A DNA stretch of 64,000 nucleotides from Micromonospora vinacea. GTDB taxonomy: Bacteria > Actinomycetota > Actinomycetes > Mycobacteriales > Micromonosporaceae. The notes under the pieces were generated by a model. That model was not told the origin of the DNA. It did no database searches and saw only the letters and a program-made list of their open reading frames with translations. The stretch's first letter is position 1; each line of letters opens with the position of its first letter. Of this stretch, positions 55,658-64,000 are shown one piece after another. The position numbers and the translations under genes are program-made. Where the stretch lies: assembly GCF_015751785.1 (NCBI RefSeq), contig NZ_JADOTY010000001.1:7276503-7340502 (forward strand), written 5' to 3'.

Positions 55658-56605
55658 GTGCGGGACTTCGCGATTTCGGCGCTGCGGGAACCCCCGTTTC
55701 CCACCGGGCGCCATGGGGCCACGGACCAGGTGGCGAGTGAGAGCATCGACTGGGCCGGCACGTTCGGGCTGGTCGATTCCAGCCAACGTGTGCGTCGGCT
55801 GGAACGGGCTGACGCCGCCGGGCTGGCCGGCCGCGCCTGCCCGGACGGCTCGGTGGAGGGCCTGCGTCTGCTCACCGACCTGATCAGCTGGCTCTTCGTG
55901 ATGGACGACGCCTGCGACGAGGACGGCCTCGGCGCCGACCCGACCCGACTGGGCCCGGCGATCAGCACCCTGCTCGACGTGCTGGACCGGTGCGGTGACC
56001 CGGACGCCGCACCGCCCGCCGTCGGGCCACTGGGCGACGCGTTGCACGACCTCTGCCGCCGGACCCGACTGCACGCTCACGCCGGACTGCTGCTGCGGTT
56101 CGTCAGCCAGATGCGGGAGTACCTGTTGGCGCTGCTCTGGGAGGCGGCCAACCGGGAGCGTCGGCGCGTGCCCGAGGTGGCGGAGTACGTGCAGCTGCGC
56201 CGGCACATCGGCGGGGTGCACCCCTGCCTCACCCTGACCGACCTGGCGTCGACGCGGCCCTCGGGGCCAGTCCAGCGGGCCGACCCCGGGCTGGTCGCCC
56301 TGGACCTGCTGGCGGTGGACCTGGTCTGCTGGTGCAACGACCTCTTCTCCTACGGCAAGGAGAGCCAGGCCGACCCGGACGCGCACAACCTGGTCACTGT
56401 GATCGCCCAGGCCAGCAACGCCGACGAGGCGACCGCGCTCCGGAGTGCGGCGCACCGGTTCAACCAGGGGCTGGCGACGTACCTGGACGCGGAGGAGGTG
56501 CTCCGCGCCGCCGGCGACGACGGGATGCGCGACGTGTTGGCCACTCGGCGCAACTGGGTCCGGGCCACCTACGACTGGTCGGTGGTGGCCGCCCGGTACG
56601 CCTGA
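55658..56605 (+). CDS. Class I terpene synthase (terpene cyclase)
   Basis: A 315-residue all-alpha cyclase. GTG 55658 has GGGGG upstream. The metal-binding DDACDE (83-88) and the second triad N227-D228, Ser231 and Glu235 in NDLFSYGKE are intact, and R182 lies 45 residues before the NSE motif as the pyrophosphate sensor. It is slightly short, but within the range of bacterial sesquiterpene or C15/C20 cyclases. No prenyltransferase or P450 gene is adjacent. A long-chain acyl-CoA ligase follows 95 bases on, with no sign that the two are linked. The product cannot be read from sequence. Confidence 0.9.
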   Translation: MRDFAISALREPPFPTGRHGATDQVASESIDWAGTFGLVDSSQRVRRLERADAAGLAGRACPDGSVEGLRLLTDLISWLFVMDDACDEDGLGADPTRLGPAISTLLDVLDRCGDPDAAPPAVGPLGDALHDLCRRTRLHAHAGLLLRFVSQMREYLLALLWEAANRERRRVPEVAEYVQLRRHIGGVHPCLTLTDLASTRPSGPVQRADPGLVALDLLAVDLVCWCNDLFSYGKESQADPDAHNLVTVIAQASNADEATALRSAAHRFNQGLATYLDAEEVLRAAGDDGMRDVLATRRNWVRATYDWSVVAARYA

Positions 56606-56700
56606 TCGGCCGTACCGGTTGATGGGATGGGACGGCCGGACGATCACCAGGACTAGCCGATGCACGGTGCCACGCAATACTCTTCGGTAACCATCATGAC

Positions 56701-58569
<1,869 letters not shown>

Positions 58570-58578
58570 GCCGACCGA

Positions 58579-58614
58579 GGGTCCCGTGCCGGCGAGGAGG
58601 CCGGCACGGGGCCC
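58579..58614. terminator. Bidirectional terminator hairpin
   Basis: GGGTCCCGTGCCGGC (58579-58593) pairs over 15 bases (one G-T) with 58600-58614 around a GAGGAG loop, between the convergent ligase and ltrA-like genes. Confidence 0.8.
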
Positions 58615-59967
58615 TCACAGGTGGTGACCCCGCCACCTCGTGTGTTCCTCTTCCGCGGCGAGTTGCTCCTCGAACGCCATCTGCCGGACCCCGGCCCGGC
58701 GCCGCGAGTCGACGACCGTCTGCGCGGCCACGGCCAGCATCGTGGCCACTGCCAACATGCCCAACGCGATCAGCTCCGGCAGCGACCCGGCAACCGGCAC
58801 CAGCGCGGCCAGCAGCAGGATCCCGCCGATGGTGGGCCAGCGGGGGGCGCCGAGCATCAGCCGGCCGAGCACGATGAGCGCGAGCAGGTAGAGCGCGACC
58901 CCACCGTAGAGCGCCAGCAGGTCGAAGCTCGGCAGCGGAACGCCCCAGCTCGGTGTGTTGGGATCGGCGCCTTCGTGGATCAACCCCTTGAGTCCGAGCG
59001 CGAACAGGATGACGCCGGCGATGACCGGCAGGTGCAGGTAGCTGTAGGCGTTCCGGGCCAGGGTGGCGCGCGCGTCCGGGTCGCGGGTGCGGTGCAGGGT
59101 CTGCTCCATGCCGAGCGCCAGTGTGTCGAAGTACGCCCACCACATCGCGGCGGCCACCGCGATGCCGAGAACCGCGGCGAAGAGCACCGGCCAGGTCAGC
59201 GGCAGATTGGCGGTGGCGCTGGGGCTGAACCCGAGCGCGATGATCGCCTCGCCGAGGGCGACCAGGACGATCTGGCCGTGCCGCTCCGCCCAGTGCCCGG
59301 CGGAGAGCACCGTCCACCCGGTGCCCCGCAGCGCCAGTCCGGCCCCGTACTCCACGCCGAGGGCCGCGAGCCAGCACAGCAGGCGGGCCACCGACTCGGC
59401 CGTACCGTCGAAGAGTCGCTGCGGCAGCAACCCGGCAACCACGATGAGGCTCGTGGCCACGAACGCCGGCAGGGCGAGCAGTTGCCAGCGTCGACGCACG
59501 TCGCGGTTCCGTCGGCCGATCCACAGGAAGATCACACTCTCGCTCACCCGGACCAGGAAGTAGCAGGTCGCGAAGACCAGCGGACCGAACAGCCCACCGG
59601 GACGGTCGACGAACGCCTTCGGCAGACTCAGCGCCAGCACGAAGGCGGCGGCGATGGTGACGAAGCCGACCGCCGGGACGATCCCCTGGTCGGTACGGAT
59701 CAGGTTGCCCAGCACGGCGAACCCCGACCAGCACCACCAGAGCAGGGCCAGCAGCACCAGGCACTGGGCCAGGCCCCGGACAGTCAAATTGCCCGCGGTG
59801 GCCGTGGTGACGTGCAGGAAGGCGAACACGAAGACCAGGTCGTAGAAGAGTTCGAGCGGGGTCGCCCGCGAGCCCGGCGCACTGCGGCGGACCCCGCGTG
59901 TCCCGCCACCCTGGTCCACCAGGAGAGTCTGGCAGCCGAGCTGGGGCGAATGACATATTCCCGGCAT
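58615..59967 (-). CDS. LtrA-family (low temperature requirement A) membrane protein
   Basis: A 450-residue membrane protein with about ten helices. The family signature TPLELFYDLVFVFAFLH (about 36-52) and the middle ERHGQIVLVALGEAIIALGF block are both present. The C-terminal cytoplasmic tail (RMRMAFEEQLAAEEEHTR-like: GVRQMAFEEQLAAEEEHTR) is charged. The name comes from a Listeria cold-growth mutant; the molecular function is unknown. ATG 59967 is one option; a GTG 16 codons later, closer to the first hydrophobic segment, is another. It is 41 bases after the MocR gene on the same strand. Confidence 0.87.
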   Translation of the reverse strand: MPGICHSPQLGCQTLLVDQGGGTRGVRRSAPGSRATPLELFYDLVFVFAFLHVTTATAGNLTVRGLAQCLVLLALLWWCWSGFAVLGNLIRTDQGIVPAVGFVTIAAAFVLALSLPKAFVDRPGGLFGPLVFATCYFLVRVSESVIFLWIGRRNRDVRRRWQLLALPAFVATSLIVVAGLLPQRLFDGTAESVARLLCWLAALGVEYGAGLALRGTGWTVLSAGHWAERHGQIVLVALGEAIIALGFSPSATANLPLTWPVLFAAVLGIAVAAAMWWAYFDTLALGMEQTLHRTRDPDARATLARNAYSYLHLPVIAGVILFALGLKGLIHEGADPNTPSWGVPLPSFDLLALYGGVALYLLALIVLGRLMLGAPRWPTIGGILLLAALVPVAGSLPELIALGMLAVATMLAVAAQTVVDSRRRAGVRQMAFEEQLAAEEEHTRWRGHHL

Positions 59968-60007
59968 AATGGTGCCGGCGGATGCCGGTGGTTGGTTCGG
60001 CGCTGGC

Positions 60008-61462
60008 TCAGGCGATGACGGCGGGCTCCCGCCACCGTTGGCGGCCGGCCCGGTCCAGGTCGTAGCGGATCGCCGCGATCCGCCCGACGGCCTCCACGAG
60101 GTCCGCCGCGGGCAGGGTGAACGGCAGCCGCAGGAAGCGCTCCAGGGTGCCGTCCAGGCCGAACCGGGGGCCGGGGGCCAGGCGTACGCCGACCTCCTCC
60201 GCGGCCCGGGCCAGCGCGCTCGAGACCGGGCCGTCCAACTCGGCCCAGAGCGTCACGCCGCCGCGTGGCACTGTGACCCGCCACTCCGGCAGTTGGTGCG
60301 CCAGCGCGCCGAGCAGGGCGTCCCGCTGGACGGACAACTGCACGCGGCGGTCGGCGACGATGGCCTCGGCGTCGGCGAGCAGGTGCACCGCGACCAGTTG
60401 GTCCAGCACCGGGCTGGCCATGTCGACCCCGACCCGCACGGCGGCCAGCCGCTGCACCTGCGGCGCGGACGCCCGCACCCAACCGATCCGCAGGCCACCC
60501 CAGTAGGGCTTGCTCATTCCGCCGATGCTGACCACCCGGCTGTGCCGGTCGTACGTGGCGACCGGGGGTGGCACCTCGGTGCCGTCCATCGACAGGTCCA
60601 CGAAGGACTCGTCGATGATCAGATCGGTGCCGACCGCGTGCGCGGCGGCCACCACGCGCTCGCGCAGCGAGGCGGGCATCAGGTGCCCCGTCGGGTTCTG
60701 AAACTCCGGAATCAGGTAGGCCAGGTTGGGCCGGGTCTGTCGGAGACTGCCCAGCAGCAGGTCGGGCTCCCAGCCGGCGTCGGCGGCCAGACCGTGGGTG
60801 CTGATCCGGGCCCGCCGGCCGGCCAGCGCGGCGAGGGCGTTGGGGTAGGTCGGGGACTCGACCAGCACGGTGCCACCCGGTGCCAGGGCGAGCCGCAGCA
60901 CCAGATCCAGTGCGTGCTGGGTGCCGCTGGTGACCATGATCTGGTCGGCCGAGGTGGGCAGACCCCGGGCGGTGTACGCCTCGGCCACCGCCTCGCGCAG
61001 CTCGATGATGCCGGTCGGGTGGTAACCGGCCCCGCTCAGGTAGCGGGGCAGGTCCTCGGTGGCCGCCCGTGCGGCCGACAGCAGTTGCGGCGGGGCGGCC
61101 AGCGCGGCGACGCCGAGGTCGAGCATCTCCCGGTCGTCCAGCGGGGTCCACAGGCCGGTGCTGGCCACCCGGTGGTTGCCGGGCAGCATGGTCCAGCTGC
61201 CGGCGCCCCGACGGCTGGCCAGGTGCCCGGTCTCGCGTAGCTCCCGGTAGGCGGCGGTGACAGTGGTCCGGCTGATCCGCAGCGCCTCGGCCAGCTCCCG
61301 TTCCGCCGGGAGGCGGACGCCCAATGGCAGCCGGCCGTCGGCGAGCAGCCCACGCACCGAGCCGGCCAGCGCGGCGTAGTCGGGGCTGCGTCGGCGGCCC
61401 GGCAGGGCGTGCCACTGCCCGAGCAGACGGGCCAATTGGACGCCGCGCACCTGCCCAGTCAT
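60008..61462 (-). CDS. MocR-family transcriptional regulator (GntR winged helix plus aminotransferase fold)
   Basis: A 484-residue regulator from ATG 61462, with GAGGAG five bases upstream. Residues about 25-95 are a GntR winged helix (LPAERELAEALRISRTTVTAAYRELRETGHL). The rest is a PLP-binding aminotransferase-type domain with N256 in EFQNPTG, D284 in LIIDESFVD and the PLP Lys318 in GGMSKPYWGGLRIGW, all intact. It is divergent from a YczE-type membrane gene, and direct ATTGGC repeats lie in the gap. MocR proteins next to yczE homologues (YczR) form a known pairing, so it most likely controls that gene in response to PLP or a PLP-derived ligand. Confidence 0.9.
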   Translation of the reverse strand: MTGQVRGVQLARLLGQWHALPGRRRSPDYAALAGSVRGLLADGRLPLGVRLPAERELAEALRISRTTVTAAYRELRETGHLASRRGAGSWTMLPGNHRVASTGLWTPLDDREMLDLGVAALAAPPQLLSAARAATEDLPRYLSGAGYHPTGIIELREAVAEAYTARGLPTSADQIMVTSGTQHALDLVLRLALAPGGTVLVESPTYPNALAALAGRRARISTHGLAADAGWEPDLLLGSLRQTRPNLAYLIPEFQNPTGHLMPASLRERVVAAAHAVGTDLIIDESFVDLSMDGTEVPPPVATYDRHSRVVSIGGMSKPYWGGLRIGWVRASAPQVQRLAAVRVGVDMASPVLDQLVAVHLLADAEAIVADRRVQLSVQRDALLGALAHQLPEWRVTVPRGGVTLWAELDGPVSSALARAAEEVGVRLAPGPRFGLDGTLERFLRLPFTLPAADLVEAVGRIAAIRYDLDRAGRQRWREPAVIA

Positions 61463-61477
61463 AGCCACTCCTCGGAT

Positions 61478-61505
61478 ATTGGCTTCTTCCTCAACGAGGA
61501 TTGGC
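61478..61505. promoter_or_regulatory. Direct-repeat operator between the MocR and YczE genes
   Basis: ATTGGC occurs at 61478-61483 and 61500-61505, same strand, 22 bases apart, or two helical turns. A -10 TAGGGT follows the second copy. Direct-repeat sites at two-turn spacing are typical of MocR regulators. Confidence 0.6.
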
Positions 61506-61508
61506 ACC

Positions 61509-61514
61509 TAGGGT
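61509..61514 (+). promoter_or_regulatory. -10 element for a leaderless transcript (yczE-like gene)
   Basis: TAGGGT ends seven bases before ATG 61522, and no ribosome site is present. Confidence 0.55.
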
Positions 61515-61521
61515 GGCATGC

Positions 61522-62223
61522 ATGGCACTGCTTGGCAATCTGCGGCACCGGCCGGTTCGACGGCTGGTCCAGCTCTACCTCGGGCTCGCGCTCTACGGCG
61601 TCAGCATGGCCCTGATGATCCGCTCCCACCTGGGCCTCGACCCGTGGGACGTGTTCCACCAGGGGCTCTCCGAGCTGACCGACCTCTCCTTCGGCACTGT
61701 CACCATCGGCGTCGGCGCGCTGGTCCTGCTGCTCTGGATCCCGCTGCGGCAGCGGCCCGGCCTCGGCACGGTCAGCAACGTCGTGGTGATCGGCCTGGTC
61801 GTGGACGCCACGGTGGCCCTGCTGCCCGCGGGTGGCCCACTCAGCGTCCGGATCGCGATGCTGGTCACCGGGATCGTCGCCAACGGTGCCGCCACCGCTC
61901 TCTACCTCGGCGCCCGGTTGGGGCCCGGCCCCCGTGACGGTCTGATGACCGGGTACGTGGCCCGCCGACCCGGCCGGTCGGTCCGGCTGGTGCGCACCGT
62001 CATCGAGGTCACCGTGCTGGCGCTGGGCTGGCTGCTCGGCGGCACGGTCGGCGTGGGCACCGTCGCGTACGCGCTGGCCATCGGTCCGTTGGCCCAGTTC
62101 TTCATCCCGCTGTTCGCCGTGCCGGAGGGCACCGCACCCGACAGCGCCGTGCCGGAGGGCACCGCACCCGACGGCGCCGCGACCCCGCCGGGTAACCCCG
62201 CGCCGGCCACCCCGGCCGGCTGA
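61522..62223 (+). CDS. YczE/YitT-family membrane protein
   Basis: A 233-residue protein with five or so membrane helices: LVQLYLGLALYGVSMALMI, the TVTIGVGALVLLLWIPL region, VVVIGLVVDATVALL, AMLVTGIVANGAATALYLGA and EVTVLALGWLLGG. The conserved SHLGLDPWDVFHQGLSELT after helix 1 and LGPGPRDGLMTGY are signatures of YczE proteins. It is divergent from the MocR gene, the standard neighbour of yczE. The C-terminal tail contains two copies of a PEGTAPD-type 10-residue repeat encoded by a near-perfect 30-bp duplication (62118-62177 area). Transport of an unknown compound related to vitamin B6 has been proposed for the family. Confidence 0.87.
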   Translation: MALLGNLRHRPVRRLVQLYLGLALYGVSMALMIRSHLGLDPWDVFHQGLSELTDLSFGTVTIGVGALVLLLWIPLRQRPGLGTVSNVVVIGLVVDATVALLPAGGPLSVRIAMLVTGIVANGAATALYLGARLGPGPRDGLMTGYVARRPGRSVRLVRTVIEVTVLALGWLLGGTVGVGTVAYALAIGPLAQFFIPLFAVPEGTAPDSAVPEGTAPDGAATPPGNPAPATPAG

Positions 62224-62324
62224 ACCCTCACCGACCGTTTGCGAACCGGTACGTGGCGGTGGTGCCGCGCACCGGTTGGCGGGTGGGTGTTCCCTTCCGC
62301 GACGCGCGCCGTCATCATCTCTGC

Positions 62325-62786
62325 ATGGGGGAGAACGGTTGGCGCTGGAACGACGCCTGGATCTTCGTGTCGCTCGTCATCGCGAGTGGGGCCGGACGGC
62401 ACCGTCGGTCGGCGACGAGCCGGCGGCCGGAGGGCGTCCGCCTGACCGACGTGCTCTCCACCGCCGACCACCTCAACCACGCGATTCCGCAGCGACACGA
62501 GGTGGAGGCCGCGGTCCAGCGGTTGGTCGGCGCCGGGCTGGTCAGCGTCGCCGACGGCTGGTTCCGGATCACCGCCGAGGGCGAGCAACTGTGGCGGACC
62601 CGCCCGCGCGCGGGTGTGGCGACGATGGTGGACACCGTGCAGGGAGTGTTGACCCGCCGGCACGCGCCTGGCAGCGCCGACTGGATCCTGGACGAGGCCG
62701 ACCACGCGGCCGCCGTTCAGGAGTACGCGGTCCGTTCGATCCCCAGCCCGCGCCGGTCACCGGAGGGGCACTCCGGCGAGCGCTGA
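62325..62786 (+). CDS. Winged-helix-like hypothetical protein
   Basis: A 153-residue soluble protein from ATG 62325. The central part has winged-helix character: VRLTDVLSTADHLNHAIPQRHEVEAAVQRLVGAGLVSVADGWFRITAEGEQLW. It lacks a sensor or membrane part; the N terminus (MGENGWRWNDAWIFVSLVIASG) is a common opening of short actinobacterial hypotheticals. Its stop is four bases from the convergent hisF stop. Function unknown; a DNA-binding or adaptor role is only a guess. Confidence 0.7.
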   Translation: MGENGWRWNDAWIFVSLVIASGAGRHRRSATSRRPEGVRLTDVLSTADHLNHAIPQRHEVEAAVQRLVGAGLVSVADGWFRITAEGEQLWRTRPRAGVATMVDTVQGVLTRRHAPGSADWILDEADHAAAVQEYAVRSIPSPRRSPEGHSGER

Positions 62787-62790
62787 GGGT

Positions 62791-63558
62791 TCAGCGCACC
62801 GGATGGCCGCCGAGGCGCAGCGCGTCCTTGACCTCGGCGACGGTCAGCTCGCCGAAGTGGAAGACGCTGGCGGCGAGCACCGCGTCCGCGCCGGCGCCGA
62901 TCGCGGGTGGGAAGTGGGCCACCTCGCCGGCACCACCGCTGGCCACCACCGGCACGTCCACCACCGCTCGCACGGCGGCGATCAACTCCAGGTCGAAGCC
63001 CGCCTTGGTGCCGTCGGCGTCCATCGAGTTGAGCAGGATCTCCCCCGCGCCCAATTCGGCGCCCCGGTGCGCCCACCACACCGCGTCGATGCCGGTGCCA
63101 CGTCGACCCCCGTGGGTGGTGACCTCGAAGCCACTGGGCGTGCCGCCGTTCGGCGAGCGCCGCACGTCGAGGGAGAGCACGAGCACCTGCCGGCCGAACC
63201 GGTCGGCGATCTCGGCGATCAGTTCCGGACGGGCGATGGCGGCGGTGTTCACGCCGACCTTGTCCGCGCCGGCACGCAGCAGCGTGTCCACGTCGGCGAC
63301 CTGCCGGACCCCACCGCCGACGGTCAGCGGGATGAACACCGACTCGGCGGTGCGGCGCACCACGTCGAGCATGGTGCCCCGGTCGCTGGAGGACGCCGTG
63401 ACGTCGAGGAAGGTCAGCTCGTCCGCGCCGGCCCGGTCGTAGGCGGCGGCCAACTCCACCGGGTCGCCGGCGTCGCGCAGGTCGAGGAAGTTGACCCCCT
63501 TGACCACCCGCCCGGCGTCCACGTCCAGACAGGGGATCACCCGTACCGCCACCGTCAT
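62791..63558 (-). CDS. hisF: Imidazole glycerol phosphate synthase cyclase subunit
   Basis: A 255-residue TIM barrel that converts PRFAR and ammonia from HisH to IGP and AICAR. Catalytic Asp12 in VIPCLDVDAGRVVKG and the second Asp in LVLSLDVRR are both present, as are the phosphate-binding PLTVGGGVR and VVASGGAGEVAHF. Length is standard. It is away from hisI (43.8 kb) in this window; hisH, hisA and the rest are not visible here. Confidence 0.96.
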   Translation of the reverse strand: MTVAVRVIPCLDVDAGRVVKGVNFLDLRDAGDPVELAAAYDRAGADELTFLDVTASSSDRGTMLDVVRRTAESVFIPLTVGGGVRQVADVDTLLRAGADKVGVNTAAIARPELIAEIADRFGRQVLVLSLDVRRSPNGGTPSGFEVTTHGGRRGTGIDAVWWAHRGAELGAGEILLNSMDADGTKAGFDLELIAAVRAVVDVPVVASGGAGEVAHFPPAIGAGADAVLAASVFHFGELTVAEVKDALRLGGHPVR

Positions 63559-63584
63559 GCCGCGAGCCTATCCTCCGCCCGCGG

Positions 63585-63618
63585 CACGGCGGTCGACCCG
63601 ATCGGGTCGACCGCCGTG
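63585..63618 (-). terminator. Perfect 34-bp palindrome, terminator
   Basis: Bases 63585-63618 are a perfect palindrome (half CACGGCGGTCGACCCGA), 14 bases beyond the stop of the partial oxidoreductase gene and upstream of hisF on the same strand. Confidence 0.8.
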
Positions 63619-63631
63619 AACGAGGCCTGGG

Positions 63632-64000
63632 TCACACCTTGACGAGCATCTTGCCGAGGTTGTCGCCGCGCAGCACGCCGATGAACGCCTCCGGGGCGTT
63701 CTCGATGCCGTCCACGATCGTCTCGTCGTAGGACAGCGTGCCCTCGCGCAGCCAGCCGGCGACGTCGCTGACGAACGCCCCCCGCACGTCGTTGTGGTCG
63801 TTGACCAGGAAACCGCGCAGGGTGAGCCGCTTGCCGATGACCAGCGCCAGGTTGCGAGGTGCGGGCGACGGCTCGGTGGCGTTGTACTGCGAGATCATGC
63901 CGCAGATCGCGGCCCGGCCGTGCAGGTTCATGGCCGAGATCGCCGCCTCCAGGTGATCGCCGCCGACGTTGTCGAAGTAGACGTCGACACCGTCCGGGGC
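63632..64000 (-). CDS. NADP-dependent zinc-independent MDR oxidoreductase, 5' end outside window
   Basis: Only the last 122 residues are present, in frame from the right edge. The visible part contains DGVDVYFDNVGGDHLEAA, AICGMISQYNATEPSPAPRNL and the C-terminal GTLSYDETIVDGIENAPEAFIGVLRGDNLGKMLVKV, which match the prostaglandin reductase/curcumin reductase (zinc-independent MDR) group. The family reduces alpha,beta double bonds of ketones with NADPH. The remainder, with the start and cofactor motif, lies beyond the window. Confidence 0.92.
   Translation of the reverse strand, partial: APDGVDVYFDNVGGDHLEAAISAMNLHGRAAICGMISQYNATEPSPAPRNLALVIGKRLTLRGFLVNDHNDVRGAFVSDVAGWLREGTLSYDETIVDGIENAPEAFIGVLRGDNLGKMLVKV

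Overview
The window is high-GC actinobacterial DNA with dense genes, many GTG starts, strong GGAGG ribosome sites and several apparently leaderless genes. Gene content (lgt between gltBD and trpABC, a Trp-operon-associated membrane protein, an F420-type nitroreductase, a TIGR03085-type mycothiol-linked protein, IdeR/DmdR-type iron box, MocR-YczE pair, large numbers of regulators and transporters) suggests a Micromonosporaceae genome, probably Micromonospora or a close relative. This assignment is by pattern only; no search was run.

Layout. 1-12.3 kb is mostly single-gene units: a truncated FAD oxidase, a YciI protein, an aldo/keto reductase, an M48 membrane metalloprotease coupled to a small EACC1-like protein, a secreted lipase, a pentapeptide-repeat membrane protein, a TetR/DHA2 drug-export pair with three tandem operator-like palindromes, a SEC-C protein, a Ddn-type reductase and a small secreted protein. 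12.4-17.1 kb is an accessory patch of short, poorly conserved genes: a minimal GntR repressor with palindromic operators, a DUF6244-like small protein, two further small genes, a three-gene translationally coupled operon of unknown role and two membrane-anchored hypotheticals.

17.1-23.3 kb is the most unusual unit: three tightly packed minus-strand genes encoding a single-pass membrane receptor with an extracellular periplasmic-binding-protein-like domain, an FtsK/SpoIIIE-type ATPase with one intact and one degenerate nucleotide module, and a coiled-coil multi-pass membrane protein. I know of no described function for it. A secreted M1 aminopeptidase-like gene is divergent from it.

27.4-45.1 kb is conserved central metabolism, almost all on the minus strand: gltD-gltB, an FAD monooxygenase, lgt, trpA-trpB-trpC, the Trp-associated membrane protein, trpE and hisI (in frame with a nucleotidyltransferase domain). 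trpD, trpG and trpF are not here. hisF lies at 62.8 kb.

45.3-64 kb is again accessory and transport: an ABC-2 exporter with its TetR regulator, a lower-GC patch with a SigE-family ECF sigma factor, a secreted Cys-containing protein and a putative lipoprotein, an iron-box-controlled DUF2470 gene, a heterodimeric ABC exporter with one degenerate ATP site, an orphan class I terpene synthase, a long-chain acyl-CoA ligase, an LtrA protein, the MocR-YczE pair, hisF and a truncated zinc-independent MDR reductase.

Non-coding structure is rich: two copies of one dispersed 38-bp hairpin, a nested 93-bp palindrome, a 15-bp tandem array repeating the trpA stop codon, a 7-bp tandem array and numerous strong hairpins at gene junctions. 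No tRNA, rRNA, CRISPR array, integrase or transposase was recognised.
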